This document shows, piece after piece, positions 17,433 through 26,887 of a stretch of DNA of 64,000 bases (within the stretch, counting starts at the first letter, position 1; every line of letters starts with the position of its first letter). Under the pieces are notes generated by a model. That model was given only the letters and a program-made list of their open reading frames with translations. It was not told where the DNA came from and ran no database searches. The position numbers were made by a program, and so were the translations under genes. Source of the DNA: Pseudomonas sp. Choline-02u-1 (GTDB lineage: Bacteria > Pseudomonadota > Gammaproteobacteria > Pseudomonadales > Pseudomonadaceae); NCBI RefSeq assembly GCF_002836515.1, contig NZ_PJBC01000062.1, positions 62,001 through 126,000 of the forward strand, given 5' to 3'.

Positions 17433-17509
17433 TGGCGCAGCGGACGGGACTCGAACCCGCGACCCCCGGCGTGACAGGCCGGTATTCTAACCGACTGAAC
17501 TACCGCTGC
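17433..17509 (-). tRNA. tRNA-Asp(GTC), copy 1 of the cluster
   Basis: Identical in sequence to the tRNA-Asp 92 bases downstream. It is transcribed between tRNA-Val(TAC) and the second tRNA-Asp. Confidence 0.96.
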
Positions 17510-17564
17510 GCGTCGGTGCAGGCACTTTCAGCCTACTCTCTTGCTTGCGCAAGCTTCTCGGGAG

Positions 17565-17640
17565 TGGTGGGTGATGACGGGATCGAACCGCCGACATTCT
17601 GCTTGTAAGGCAGACGCTCTCCCAGCTGAGCTAATCACCC
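17565..17640 (-). tRNA. tRNA-Val(TAC)
   Basis: A 76-base cloverleaf with CCA. The anticodon loop CTTACAA gives TAC. The acceptor stem GGGTGAT/ATCACCC is perfect. It is the first gene of the Val-Asp-Asp cluster. Confidence 0.96.
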
Positions 17641-17765
17641 GTTTGCATCTCCGAGGCCGCGAAATTTACGCAGGTGGCGAAGCTAAGTCAATAGCAGGAT
17701 TGGAGTTTTTCTGAAAAAGACGAAATTGCTTCATTCCTGAACAAGCCATCGACCGATGGACCGCA

Positions 17766-17790
17766 TTCGCGAGCAGGCTCGCTCCTACAG
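17766..17790. repeat. Single REP element (TTCGCGAGCAGGCTCGCTCC type)
   Basis: One copy of the short GC-rich palindrome GAGCAGGCTC with its flanking TTCGC and CTACAG. It lies just after the short-chain dehydrogenase gene. It belongs to the same family as the pair at 30854-30920. Confidence 0.8.
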
Positions 17791-17806
17791 AACGCGGCTT
17801 CGCTTG

Positions 17807-18583
17807 TTATTCGGCGTAGATCATCTTCTTGGTCATGCCGCCATCGACAACGAATTCCTGCCCGGTGACAAACCCGGCGTTGCGCGACAGCAACCACGCC
17901 ACCATCGCCGCCACGTCCTCGACCGTGCCCACCCTGCCCGCCGGATGCTGGGCGTGATCGGCATCGGCCAAAGGTTCAGCGCGACGCACCGAGGGATCAC
18001 GCGCATCGATCCAGCCTGGACTGACGGCGTTGACCCGGATTTCCGGCCCCAGACTGATCGCCAGCGCATGGGTCAGCGCCAACAACCCGCCCTTGCTTGC
18101 GGCGTAAGCCTCGGTATCCGGCTCCGACTGCCCGGCGCGAGTCGAAGCCAGGTTGACGATCGAGCCGTTATGCGCACGCAGGTACGGGGCACAGTGCTTG
18201 GCCAGCAACATCGGCCCGCTCAGATTCACTGCCAGCACCCGATTCCAATAAGCCAGATCGAGGCTTTCCAGGGTGATGTTGTGCGGATCGGCCACCGCCG
18301 CGTTGCAGACCAGCGCATCGAGGCGACCAAACTGCCCCAACACCTCGGCCACGCCCAACGCGACCTGATTTTCATCGGCGACGTCCATGGCGATGAACCA
18401 GGCACTCTCGCCCAGCACTTTGGCCACTTTCGAACCGCGCACCCGATCGAGATCGGTGAGCACTACCTGCCAGCCTTCGCTGATCAACCAGGCCGCAATG
18501 CCCAGACCGATACCGCGTGCGGCGCCGGTGACCAGCGCCACGCGACCATGGGTATTGGCCACCGGTGTGGACAATTCGATCAC
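17807..18583 (-). CDS. Short-chain dehydrogenase/reductase (SDR)
   Basis: A 258-residue classical SDR. The cofactor motif TGAARGIG is at residues 19-26, NAA follows at 94-96, and the catalytic residues are S147, Y160 and K164 (YAASK). The aspartate after the second strand (LTDLDR) points to NAD(H) rather than NADP(H). Its start overlaps the metZ stop by 4 bases, so the two are co-translated. This pairing is conserved in pseudomonads. The substrate is unknown. A link to methionine synthesis is suggested only by position. Confidence 0.85.
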   Translation of the reverse strand: MIELSTPVANTHGRVALVTGAARGIGLGIAAWLISEGWQVVLTDLDRVRGSKVAKVLGESAWFIAMDVADENQVALGVAEVLGQFGRLDALVCNAAVADPHNITLESLDLAYWNRVLAVNLSGPMLLAKHCAPYLRAHNGSIVNLASTRAGQSEPDTEAYAASKGGLLALTHALAISLGPEIRVNAVSPGWIDARDPSVRRAEPLADADHAQHPAGRVGTVEDVAAMVAWLLSRNAGFVTGQEFVVDGGMTKKMIYAE

Positions 18584-19791
18584 AATGCCGCCAGACCGCG
18601 CGTCAGGTCAGCTTGCAGGTCAGCCACATCTTCCAGACCGACCGCCACGCGGATCAGGCTGTCACGAATGCCTGCCGCTTCACGCTCCTGCGGCGCCAGA
18701 CGGCCATGCGAGGTGGTGCTCGGATGGGTGATCGTGGTTTTGCTGTCACCGAGGTTGGCGGTGATCGAAATCAACCGCGTGGCATCGATAAAGCGCCAGG
18801 CACCCTCTTTGCCGCCCTTGACCTCGAAGCTGACTACCGCACCGAAGCCCTTCTGCTGACGCTGAGCCAACTCGTGCTGTGGATGGCTCTTGAGGCCGGC
18901 GTAATGGACTTTCTCGATGCCGTCCTGCTGCTCCAGCCATTCGGCCAGCGCCTGGGCATTGGCACAATGCGCCTTCATGCGCAGGTTGAGGGTCTCGAGG
19001 CCTTTGAGGAAGATCCACGCATTGAACGGGCTGAGGGTCGGCCCGGCGGTACGCAGGAAACCCACCACCTCCTTCATTTGTTCGCCGCGACCGGCAACAA
19101 CGCCACCCATGCAGCGGCCCTGACCGTCGATGAATTTGGTCGCCGAATGCACGACAATGTCCGCGCCGAGCTTCAGCGGCTGTTGCAGCGCCGGGGTGCA
19201 GAAGCAATTGTCGACCACCAGCTGCGCGCCCTTGGCGTGGGCGATTTTTGCCAGCTCGGCGATGTCCACCAGTTCGGCCAACGGATTGGACGGCGATTCG
19301 ACAAAAAGCAGCTTGGTGCTGGATTTGATCGCCGCGTTCCAGGCCGACAGATCGGCGAGCGGCACGTAATCGACTTCAACGCCGAAGCGCTTGAAGTATT
19401 TCTCGAACAGGCTGATGGTCGAGCCGAACACGCTACGCGACACCAGCACATGATCGCCGGCACTGCAAAGGCTCATCACCACGGCCATGATTGCAGCCAT
19501 GCCGGTTGCCGTGGCGACGGCCTGCTCCGCGCCTTCCAGCGCGGCAATACGCTCTTCGAACGCACGCACGGTCGGGTTGGTGTAGCGCGAATAGACGTTG
19601 CCTGGCACTTCGCCGGCAAACCGTGCCGCAGCGTCGGCAGCGGTGCGGAACACGTAGCTGGAGGTGAAGAACATCGGATCACCGTGTTCACCTTCCGGCG
19701 TGCGGTGCTGACCCGCACGAACGGCCAGGGTATCGAACGCTACGCCTTCGAGGTCGCTGTCCAGCCGACCGGCATCCCATTCCTGACTCAT
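18580..19791 (-). CDS. metZ: O-succinylhomoserine sulfhydrylase
   Basis: A 403-residue PLP enzyme of the Cys/Met metabolism family. The PLP lysine is K219 in [12 protein letters not shown]. Typical phrases are [21 protein letters not shown] and ATATGMAA. It makes homocysteine directly from O-succinylhomoserine and sulphide, the pseudomonad route to methionine. It lies downstream of purF, as in other pseudomonads, behind a moderate hairpin. Full length, with all key residues visible. Confidence 0.92.
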   Translation of the reverse strand: MSQEWDAGRLDSDLEGVAFDTLAVRAGQHRTPEGEHGDPMFFTSSYVFRTAADAAARFAGEVPGNVYSRYTNPTVRAFEERIAALEGAEQAVATATGMAAIMAVVMSLCSAGDHVLVSRSVFGSTISLFEKYFKRFGVEVDYVPLADLSAWNAAIKSSTKLLFVESPSNPLAELVDIAELAKIAHAKGAQLVVDNCFCTPALQQPLKLGADIVVHSATKFIDGQGRCMGGVVAGRGEQMKEVVGFLRTAGPTLSPFNAWIFLKGLETLNLRMKAHCANAQALAEWLEQQDGIEKVHYAGLKSHPQHELAQRQQKGFGAVVSFEVKGGKEGAWRFIDATRLISITANLGDSKTTITHPSTTSHGRLAPQEREAAGIRDSLIRVAVGLEDVADLQADLTRGLAAL

Positions 19792-19832
19792 GCTGTCTCT
19801 CCTTGCTGTGTTCTTGAAAAAATGTCAGATAC

Positions 19833-19855
19833 AAAACCGGCCCCTCAGGGCCGGT
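19833..19855 (-). terminator. Hairpin between purF and metZ
   Basis: ACCGGCCC/GGGCCGGT forms an 8-base stem with a 4-base loop, followed on the minus strand by four T residues. It may partly separate metZ transcription from purF. Confidence 0.6.
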
Positions 19856-19861
19856 GGAAAC

Positions 19862-21367
19862 TCAGTTGTTGTACAGATCGATGATCGCACTGACCGCCTG
19901 GGTCTTGACCTTCGAGGCATCGTTGCGCGCCTGCTCGATCTTGTCCAGATAAGCCTCGTCGACGTCACCGGTCACGTACTTGCCATCGAAGACGGCACAA
20001 TCGAAGTTTTCGATTTTGATCTTGCCGCCGCCGACTGCTTCGATCAAGTCAGGCAAGTCCTGATAGATCAGCCAGTCAGCGCCGATCAGATCAGCTACGT
20101 CCTGGGTCGAACGGTTGTGTGCGATCAGTTCGTGAGCGCTCGGCATGTCGATGCCGTATACGTTCGGGAAGCGCACCGCAGGGGCCGCCGAGCAGAAGTA
20201 GACGTTTTTCGCGCCGGCTTCGCGGGCCATCTGGATGATCTGCTTGCAAGTGGTGCCGCGCACGATCGAGTCATCGACCAACATCACGTTCTTGCCACGG
20301 AATTCCAGCTCGATGGCGTTGAGCTTCTGGCGTACCGACTTCTTGCGTGCAGCCTGGCCCGGCATGATGAAGGTGCGGCCGATGTAACGGTTCTTGACGA
20401 AGCCTTCGCGGAATTTCACACCCAGGTGATTGGCCAGCTCCAGCGCGGCAGTACGGCTGGTGTCCGGAATCGGGATGACCACGTCGATGTCGTGCTCAGG
20501 GCGCTCGCGCAGGATCTTCTCGGCGAGCTTCTCGCCCATGCGCAGACGCGCTTTGTACACCGACACGCCGTCGATGATCGAATCCGGACGCGCCAGGTAG
20601 ACGTGTTCGAAGATGCACGGGGTCAGCGACGGGTTGGTTGCGCACTGACGGGTGTGCAGCTTGCCGTCTTCAGTGATATAGACCGCTTCGCCCGGCGCGA
20701 GGTCGCGAATCAGGGTGAAACCCAGCACGTCCAGCGAAACGCTTTCCGAAGCGATCATGTACTCGACGCCTTCGTCGGTGTGACGCTGGCCAAACACGAT
20801 CGGGCGGATGCCGTGCGGATCGCGGAAACCGACGATGCCGTAACCCGTGATCATCGCCACAACAGCGTAACCACCGACGCAGCGGTTATGCACGTCGGTC
20901 ACGGCGGCGAACACGTCTTCTTCGGTTGGCTGCAGCTTGCCGCGCTGGGCCAGCTCGTGGGCGAACACGTTGAGCAACACTTCCGAGTCGGAACTGGTGT
21001 TGACGTGACGCAGATCGGATTCGTAGATCTCTTTGGCCAACTGTTCAACATTGGTCAGGTTACCGTTGTGCGCCAGGGTGATGCCGTATGGCGAGTTGAC
21101 GTAGAACGGCTGGGCTTCGGCCGACGTCGAGCTGCCGGCAGTCGGGTAACGGACGTGGCCGATACCCATGTGACCAACCAGACGCTGCATGTGACGCTGC
21201 TGAAACACGTCACGCACCAGGCCATTATCCTTGCGCAGGAACAACCGGCCATCATGGCTGGTCACGATACCGGCAGCGTCCTGGCCGCGGTGCTGGAGCA
21301 CGGTTAGCGCGTCATACAGCGCCTGATTGACGTTCGACTTACCGACGATACCGACGATGCCACACAT
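19862..21367 (-). CDS. purF: Amidophosphoribosyltransferase
   Basis: A 501-residue enzyme for the first committed step of purine synthesis. The N-terminal glutaminase domain begins MCGIVGIVG, so the nucleophile is the cysteine exposed after methionine removal. The choice of the ATG at 21367, not one three codons earlier, follows from this. The phosphoribosyltransferase domain holds the PRPP motif [13 protein letters not shown]. It follows cvpA at a short distance in the conserved accD-folC-SPOR-cvpA-purF run. Confidence 0.96.
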   Translation of the reverse strand: MCGIVGIVGKSNVNQALYDALTVLQHRGQDAAGIVTSHDGRLFLRKDNGLVRDVFQQRHMQRLVGHMGIGHVRYPTAGSSTSAEAQPFYVNSPYGITLAHNGNLTNVEQLAKEIYESDLRHVNTSSDSEVLLNVFAHELAQRGKLQPTEEDVFAAVTDVHNRCVGGYAVVAMITGYGIVGFRDPHGIRPIVFGQRHTDEGVEYMIASESVSLDVLGFTLIRDLAPGEAVYITEDGKLHTRQCATNPSLTPCIFEHVYLARPDSIIDGVSVYKARLRMGEKLAEKILRERPEHDIDVVIPIPDTSRTAALELANHLGVKFREGFVKNRYIGRTFIMPGQAARKKSVRQKLNAIELEFRGKNVMLVDDSIVRGTTCKQIIQMAREAGAKNVYFCSAAPAVRFPNVYGIDMPSAHELIAHNRSTQDVADLIGADWLIYQDLPDLIEAVGGGKIKIENFDCAVFDGKYVTGDVDEAYLDKIEQARNDASKVKTQAVSAIIDLYNN

Positions 21368-21408
21368 GCGACGCAACCCCTACTTAATGGATCTGAACTG
21401 AACAACAC

Positions 21409-21969
21409 TCACTGAGGCGTTTTCGCCGTCGGCAAGAGTTGCTCCTTGAACGGAATCTCAGCGGGTACGCTGATTCCGCTGGCAAGCCACTGACTGCTCC
21501 ACCCGAGTATCAGGTTTTTGGACCAGTCGGCAACCAATAGAAACTTGGGCACGAGCTGTGATTCTTTCCACCACCCGTCCTGCTGTACCGGCCCCAGGCT
21601 CAACAGCCCGACCGCCACGACCACCAGCAACACGCCACGCGCTGCGCCGAAGGCCATGCCGAGGAATCGATCGGTCCCGGACAACCCGGTGACGCGAACC
21701 AACTCGCCGATAAGATAATTGATCATTGCGCCCACGATCAGTGTGGCGACAAACATGATGGCACAGCCCGCGATGACGCGAGCCGATGGGGTTTCGATGT
21801 ATCCGGCGAGGTACTCGGACAGTGAGCCACCAAACATCCAGGCAACCGCTCCTGCGATGATCCAGGTCAGCAGCGATAACGCTTCCTTTACGAAGCCGCG
21901 GCTCAGACTGATCAAAGCGGAGATGGCGATGATTGCAACGATCGCCCAGTCAACCCAGGTAAATGGCAC
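21409..21969 (-). CDS. cvpA: CvpA family membrane protein
   Basis: A 186-residue protein with four predicted membrane helices in the first 130 residues and the family N-terminus (FTWVDWAIVAIIAISALISL, then SRGFVKEAL). Known members are needed for colicin V production and envelope stress resistance. The molecular role is unclear. It lies 41 bases before purF, its usual neighbour. Confidence 0.9.
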   Translation of the reverse strand: MPFTWVDWAIVAIIAISALISLSRGFVKEALSLLTWIIAGAVAWMFGGSLSEYLAGYIETPSARVIAGCAIMFVATLIVGAMINYLIGELVRVTGLSGTDRFLGMAFGAARGVLLVVVAVGLLSLGPVQQDGWWKESQLVPKFLLVADWSKNLILGWSSQWLASGISVPAEIPFKEQLLPTAKTPQ

Positions 21970-22067
21970 AGTGCAGCCTACAGACGGATAAGGCGGCGCA
22001 TTTTAGCAGAGCGCATGGCTGTCGGTAAGCTGCGATTGTCAGTGCTTTTCAATCGAGGTGATAGATT

Positions 22068-22718
22068 TCAGCCACGTTCAGGCTGGAAACGGACAACAAA
22101 GCCCTTGAGGTTCTGCTGTCGGCTCAGCAGATCGCGCAGACGATCGGCTTCGGCGCGCTCGATCAGCGGCCCGACGAACACCCGATTCTTGCCATCGGCC
22201 GAGCGAATGTAGGCGTTATAGCCTTGGCTGCGCAGGTTTTTCTGCAGGCTTTCGGCGCTGGCACGACTCGACAGACTGGCCAGTTGCACCGACCAGCTCA
22301 CCGACAGACCGTTGGCATCGACGCGGCTTTGCGTAGCGTCAGGCTTGTTCGCGGCTGAGGTGATCGGCTGGGCCGGCGCAGGTATAGGCTTGGCCACTGG
22401 CGGCGGCGTTGCCGGCCGGGCAATTTGAGCAGGGATGGTCGGCGCCGGAGCAGCCGGAGCAGCAGGCGCCGCTTCTTCAGCGACTTCTTCGTCAGTCGGC
22501 ACAGGCTCTTGCGGTAAAGCCTGCGGCTCAGGAACGGCAACCGGGTCCATTTGCACTTGGGGCATGGCCGAAGGCTGAGGCGCAGCCGGGGCCTCGACGG
22601 TCACCTGACGCTGCTCGTCCTGACGGGAAAACAGCATCGGCAGGAAGATCACCGCCAGCGCCACCAGCACCAGCGCACCAACCATGCGCTGCTTGTACGC
22701 TTTATCCAGCAAAGCCAT
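22068..22718 (-). CDS. SPOR-domain inner-membrane protein (DedD-like)
   Basis: A 216-residue protein. A short cytoplasmic N-terminus is followed by one membrane helix (about residues 12-31: VGALVLVALAVIFLPMLF). Then comes a long proline/alanine-rich periplasmic linker (about 45-130) and a C-terminal SPOR domain (SWSVQLASLSSRASAESL to the end), which targets septal peptidoglycan. This architecture and position match DedD. It overlaps the end of folC by 17 bases and has a strong GGAGG before the ATG at 22718. Confidence 0.87.
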   Translation of the reverse strand: MALLDKAYKQRMVGALVLVALAVIFLPMLFSRQDEQRQVTVEAPAAPQPSAMPQVQMDPVAVPEPQALPQEPVPTDEEVAEEAAPAAPAAPAPTIPAQIARPATPPPVAKPIPAPAQPITSAANKPDATQSRVDANGLSVSWSVQLASLSSRASAESLQKNLRSQGYNAYIRSADGKNRVFVGPLIERAEADRLRDLLSRQQNLKGFVVRFQPERG

Positions 22719-24009
22719 TTGCCGCTTCCTCCGTGGAGCACCGAGCCAGCCATTCAAGGGCTTCGGCGACACAATAAAATGATCCGAACAAAAGAATCTC
22801 GTCGTCGCTGGTAGCTACCGCACACTGCCCTTCCAGAGCCGCCGCGACGCTGTCGTAAGACGCAACCGAAGCACCAAGGTTCTGCAGCGCTGCCTCAAGC
22901 TCAGCCACGGGGCGCGAGCGCGGCGAATCCAGCGGCGCGACAGCCCAGTGCGCGACACTAGCATTCAACTCGCCAACAACACCATCGAGATCCTTGTCCG
23001 CCAGTAGCCCGAACACCGCCAGGCGCCTGCCAGCTGGCGGCCGCGCCGCCAGACGCCGAGCGAGGTATTCAGCGGCATGCGGATTGTGGCCAACATCCAG
23101 CAGGACATTCAGGCGCTTGCCGTGCCATTCGAACGAACGACGATCGAGGCGCCCGACCACGCGCGTCGCCTGCAAAGCCGCACCAATCTGCACCGCATTC
23201 CAAGGCAAACCTGTCAGCAGGTAAGCTTGCAGCGCCAGCGCGGCGTTCTCCATCGGCAGGTCTAGCAACGGCAAGTCGTGCAGCTCGACTATTTGGCCCT
23301 GCACATCGGTGCCGCGCCACTGCCAGTGCCGCTCGGTGATGCCGAGGTCGAAATCGCGACCGCGGAGGAAAAACGGGCAAGCCAGTTCACGTGCCTTGTC
23401 GAGCAGCGGTTGCGGAGGATTCAGATCGCCACATAACGCAGGCTTGCCCTGACGGAAAATTCCAGCCTTCTCGTAGGCTACGGATTCGCGGGTATCGCCC
23501 AGATAATCGGCATGATCGACGCCAATGCTGGTGACCAGCGCGATATCGGCATCAACCACATTGACCGTGTCCAAGCGCCCGCCCAGACCAACCTCAAGCA
23601 CCACAGCGTCCAGCGCAGACTGCTGAAACAGCCAGAACGCCGCCAGGGTGCCCATTTCGAAGTAAGTCAGGGAAGTGTCGCCGCGGCCCGCCTCGACCGC
23701 AGCAAAGGCTTCGCACAGCTGCGCGTCAGTGGCTTCGACGCCATTGAGCTGCACCCGCTCGTTGTAACGCAGCAGGTGCGGAGAATTGTAGACACCAACG
23801 CTCAGGCCCTGCGCACGCAGCAAAGAAGCCACGAAAGCGCAGGTTGACCCCTTGCCGTTGGTGCCGGTGACCGTGATCACCCGAGGCGCCGGCTGGCCCA
23901 GCCCCATGCGGGACGCTACCTGTTGCGAACGCTCCAGGCCCATGTCGATGGCCGACGGATGCAACTGCTCGAGGTAGGCGAGCCATTCACCAAGGGTGCG
24001 CTGGGTCAT
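22702..24009 (-). CDS. folC: Bifunctional folylpolyglutamate synthase/dihydrofolate synthase
   Basis: A 435-residue Mur-ligase-family enzyme that makes dihydrofolate and lengthens its glutamate tail. The P-loop TGTNGKGST lies at residues 48-56. The downstream phrases [15 protein letters not shown] and EVGLGGRLD are typical of FolC. Its start overlaps the accD stop by 4 bases, so the pair is coupled. The glycine-rich central domain and C-terminal ligase domain appear complete. Confidence 0.94.
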   Translation of the reverse strand: MTQRTLGEWLAYLEQLHPSAIDMGLERSQQVASRMGLGQPAPRVITVTGTNGKGSTCAFVASLLRAQGLSVGVYNSPHLLRYNERVQLNGVEATDAQLCEAFAAVEAGRGDTSLTYFEMGTLAAFWLFQQSALDAVVLEVGLGGRLDTVNVVDADIALVTSIGVDHADYLGDTRESVAYEKAGIFRQGKPALCGDLNPPQPLLDKARELACPFFLRGRDFDLGITERHWQWRGTDVQGQIVELHDLPLLDLPMENAALALQAYLLTGLPWNAVQIGAALQATRVVGRLDRRSFEWHGKRLNVLLDVGHNPHAAEYLARRLAARPPAGRRLAVFGLLADKDLDGVVGELNASVAHWAVAPLDSPRSRPVAELEAALQNLGASVASYDSVAAALEGQCAVATSDDEILLFGSFYCVAEALEWLARCSTEEAANGFAG

Positions 24010-24926
24010 ACGTTGGCAGGCACCGGCGGCACCACGATCGGCTCGATTGGCGCGGCGACGAATTTCGGCGTCGGTTTACCGGTCATCTGTGCCAGCAGGT
24101 TACCCAGACGCGGGCGCAGCTCCTGACGGTGAATGATCATGTCGATCGCGCCGTGCTCCAGCAGGAACTCGCTACGCTGGAAGCCTTCCGGCAGTTTCTC
24201 GCGCACGGTCTGCTCGATCACACGCGGGCCGGCGAAGCCGATCAGGGCTTTCGGCTCGCCGACGATGACGTCGCCGAGCATCGCCAGACTGGCGGAAACA
24301 CCGCCGTAGACCGGGTCGGTAAGCACCGAGATGAACGGAATACCTTCTTCACGCAGACGTGCCAGCACGGCCGAAGTCTTGGCCATCTGCATCAGCGAGA
24401 TCAGCGCTTCCTGCATACGCGCGCCACCGGAAGCGGCGAAGCAGATCATCGGGCAGCGGTTTTCCAGCGCGTAGTTGGCAGCACGAACGAAGCGCTCACC
24501 GACGATGGCGCCCATGGACCCCCCCATGAAATTGAATTCGAACGCCGAAACCACTACAGGCATGCCCTGCAACGTACCGCTCACCGAGATCAGCGCGTCT
24601 TTTTCGCCGGTCTGCTTTTGCGCGGCAACCAGACGATCCTTGTACTTCTTGCCGTCGCGGAATTTCAGACGGTCAACCGGTTCCAGGTCAGCACCCAGTT
24701 CGTTGCGGCCTTCCGGGTCGAGGAAGATGTCGATGCGCGCACGTGCGCCGATACGCATGTGATGGTTGCACTTGGGGCAAACGTCCAGGGTCTTTTCCAG
24801 CTCCGGCCGGTACAACACCGCCTCGCAGGATGGGCATTTGTGCCATAGACCTTCAGGCACCGAGCTCTTCTTGACCTCCGAGCGCATGATCGAAGGGATC
24901 AGTTTGTCTACTAACCAGTTGCTCAT
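24006..24926 (-). CDS. accD: Acetyl-CoA carboxylase carboxyltransferase beta subunit
   Basis: A 306-residue subunit that joins AccA to transfer carboxyl groups to acetyl-CoA, the first step of fatty acid synthesis. The zinc ribbon is formed by C31, C34, C50 and C53. The crotonase-like carboxyltransferase core contains [15 protein letters not shown] and SGGARMQEA. It lies 198 bases after trpF, its normal pseudomonad neighbour. Confidence 0.95.
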   Translation of the reverse strand: MSNWLVDKLIPSIMRSEVKKSSVPEGLWHKCPSCEAVLYRPELEKTLDVCPKCNHHMRIGARARIDIFLDPEGRNELGADLEPVDRLKFRDGKKYKDRLVAAQKQTGEKDALISVSGTLQGMPVVVSAFEFNFMGGSMGAIVGERFVRAANYALENRCPMICFAASGGARMQEALISLMQMAKTSAVLARLREEGIPFISVLTDPVYGGVSASLAMLGDVIVGEPKALIGFAGPRVIEQTVREKLPEGFQRSEFLLEHGAIDMIIHRQELRPRLGNLLAQMTGKPTPKFVAAPIEPIVVPPVPANV

Positions 24927-25124
24927 GCTTTCTTTCTCCAGTACCGGCGGCCCGAACGCTCTGGTTCGCAGCCCCGTGTATGCCCTTGAGCTAAATTCAT
25001 GTGTTGGCGATGGTTGATAAAGGGTCGCGGTCAGCGCGAAACATGACCTGCGTACGCTTCAGCAACCCTCAGCCGCGCCTGCTTTGTGCAAGTGCATTGA
25101 TGGACGGCGGCAGACTGCCAGCCG

Positions 25125-25757
25125 TCACATCGGCGATGTATTGCCGCGCACCGCGTTGATGAATGCGCGAATCTTGTGGTGATCCTTGATGCCTTTGCTC
25201 GCCTCTACCCCGCCGCTGACATCCACTGCGTAAGGCTTGACCCGCGCTACCGCGTCGGCAACGTTCTGCGGGGTCAGACCACCGGCCAGAATCAGCGGCT
25301 TGCTCAGGTGTTGCGGAATCAGTGACCAGTCAAACGCCTCGCCGGTTCCGCCGGGCACCCCTTCGACAAACGTGTCGAGCAGCACGCCACTGGTGCCGGG
25401 AAAGGCATCGCAGGCAGCGGCAATGTCATCACCCGCTTTCACACGCAGCGCTTTGATGTAGGGACGGTGCCAGCCTTCGCACTCCTGCGCGCTTTCGTCG
25501 CCATGGAACTGCAGCAGATCCAGCGGCACGGCATCGAGAATTTCTCCAAGCTCACAACGACTGGCATTGACGAACAATCCCACGGTGGTGACGAACGGCG
25601 GCAACGCCTTGATGATCGCCCGCGCCTGCTGCACATTCACCGCTCGCGGGCTCTTGGCGTAAAACACCAGACCGATCGCATCGGCACCGGCTTCGACGGC
25701 GGCCAGCGCATCTTCGATGCGGGTAATGCCGCAGATCTTGCTGCGAACGGCTGACAT
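25125..25757 (-). CDS. trpF: Phosphoribosylanthranilate isomerase
   Basis: A 210-residue TIM-barrel enzyme of tryptophan synthesis. The N-terminal KICGITR holds the catalytic cysteine. The C-terminal phosphate-binding region is [18 protein letters not shown], with the catalytic aspartate in VDVSGG. It lies 63 bases after truA and is probably in the same transcript. It is separate from the other trp genes, as is usual in Pseudomonas. Confidence 0.94.
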   Translation of the reverse strand: MSAVRSKICGITRIEDALAAVEAGADAIGLVFYAKSPRAVNVQQARAIIKALPPFVTTVGLFVNASRCELGEILDAVPLDLLQFHGDESAQECEGWHRPYIKALRVKAGDDIAAACDAFPGTSGVLLDTFVEGVPGGTGEAFDWSLIPQHLSKPLILAGGLTPQNVADAVARVKPYAVDVSGGVEASKGIKDHHKIRAFINAVRGNTSPM

Positions 25758-25820
25758 GTCAGGAAAACCTCAAGGCAAAATCGAAAACGTCCCGGATGGT
25801 AACAAAAGCGTTCAAGGGCG

Positions 25821-26675
25821 TCAGCCGTCAAGTTCGGAGAAACCCGTAAGGAAATGTGGCCCGATAAAACGCTCGGGCAACGGGAATTCGTCGTGGTACT
25901 CGACCTGAACCAGATACAGCCCGTATGGATGCGCAGTCACCCCGCCGGAGCGGCGCTCGCGACTTTCAAGCACTTCCTTCATCCACTCCACCGGTCGCTC
26001 ACCGGCACCGATGGTCATCAGCACACCGGCAATATTGCGCACCATGTGGTGAAGGAAAGCATTGGCACGGATGTCGAGCACGATCATCTTGCCGTGACGA
26101 GTCACACGCAGGTGATGCATTTTCTTGATCGGCGACTTGGCCTGGCACTGACCGGCCCGGAACGCGCTGAAGTCGTGGGTACCGATCAGGTACTGCGCGG
26201 CCTCGGCCATGCGCGCAGCGTCGAGCGGACGGTGATTCCAGGTGATTTCTTCGTTGAGGTGCGCAGGGCGAATCTGATCGTTATAGATCACATAGCGATA
26301 ACGCCGGGCGATGGCTTTGAAGCGGGCGTGAAAATGTGCCGGCATGACCCTGGCCCAACTGACACTGATGTCGTGGGGCAGATTGATGTTGGCGCCCATG
26401 ACCCAGGCTTTCAGCGAGCGATCGACCAAGGTGTCGAAGTGCACCACTTGACCGCACGCATGCACGCCAGCGTCGGTACGCCCGGCGCACTGCAGCGAAA
26501 CCGGCGAATTGGCGACTTTGGACAAGGCCTTTTCAAGCTCTTCCTGCACCGTCGCCACGCCGGTCAGTTGGCGCTGCCAGCCGCTGTAACGCGAGCCTTT
26601 ATACTCAACGCCCAGCGCGACGCGGTAAAAGCCGTCGGGCGCCATTTCGGCGACCGGGTTATCTATGTTTGCCAA
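25821..26675 (-). CDS. truA: tRNA pseudouridine(38-40) synthase TruA
   Basis: A pseudouridine synthase of 284 residues from the TTG at 26675, or 296 from the first ATG at 26711. The catalytic aspartate lies in CAGRTDAGVHACGQVVHFD. LGVEYKGSRYSGWQ near the N-terminus and FLHHMVRNIAGVL are TruA phrases. The ATG at 26711 falls inside a near-perfect promoter -10 box, so translation should begin downstream. TTG (encoding LANIDNP as MANIDNP) is my choice, although no clear ribosome binding site precedes it. Confidence 0.85.
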   Translation of the reverse strand: MANIDNPVAEMAPDGFYRVALGVEYKGSRYSGWQRQLTGVATVQEELEKALSKVANSPVSLQCAGRTDAGVHACGQVVHFDTLVDRSLKAWVMGANINLPHDISVSWARVMPAHFHARFKAIARRYRYVIYNDQIRPAHLNEEITWNHRPLDAARMAEAAQYLIGTHDFSAFRAGQCQAKSPIKKMHHLRVTRHGKMIVLDIRANAFLHHMVRNIAGVLMTIGAGERPVEWMKEVLESRERRSGGVTAHPYGLYLVQVEYHDEFPLPERFIGPHFLTGFSELDG

Positions 26676-26709
26676 GGTGGGCCAGCCTGCTGATTTTGCA
26701 AAGGCGGGC

Positions 26710-26738
26710 ATTATAAGGCGGTGGGCCGGGGATGCCAG
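26710..26738 (-). promoter_or_regulatory. Sigma-70 promoter of truA-trpF
   Basis: On the minus strand CTGGCA (26733-26738) and TATAAT (26710-26715) are separated by exactly 17 bases. The -10 is a perfect match and the -35 matches 4 of 6. The start point would fall around 26703, just inside the open reading frame of truA. Confidence 0.65.
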
Positions 26739-26743
26739 TTTCA

Positions 26744-26822
26744 GATCAAAAGATCGCAGCCTTCGGCAACTCCTGCACGGGAATGCGCCCTCTGCAGGAA
26801 CTGCCGAAGGCTGCGATTTTCT
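26744..26822. repeat. Inverted pair of the GATCGCAGCCTTCGGC repeat
   Basis: Two inverted copies of GATCGCAGCCTTCGGCA, with decayed arms (TCCTGCA/TGCAGGA) around a short loop, lie between the truA promoter and the fimV terminator. Related copies stand at 47637, 50439 and 61931. Confidence 0.8.
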
Positions 26823-26840
26823 GATTCCAGTGACTCAAAC

Positions 26841-26867
26841 AAAAACGGCAGCCCCACCGGGCTGCCG
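26841..26867 (-). terminator. Terminator of fimV
   Basis: CGGCAGCCC/GGGCTGCCG is a perfect 9-base stem with a 4-base loop, followed by TTTTT on the minus strand, shortly after the fimV stop. Confidence 0.9.
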
Positions 26868-26887
26868 CTTGTTGTTTACCGCTGAAC

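Noticed and set aside
25103-25126. Terminator between trpF and accD
   Set aside because: The GACGGC hairpin has a bulge, overlaps the trpF stop and lacks a T-run.
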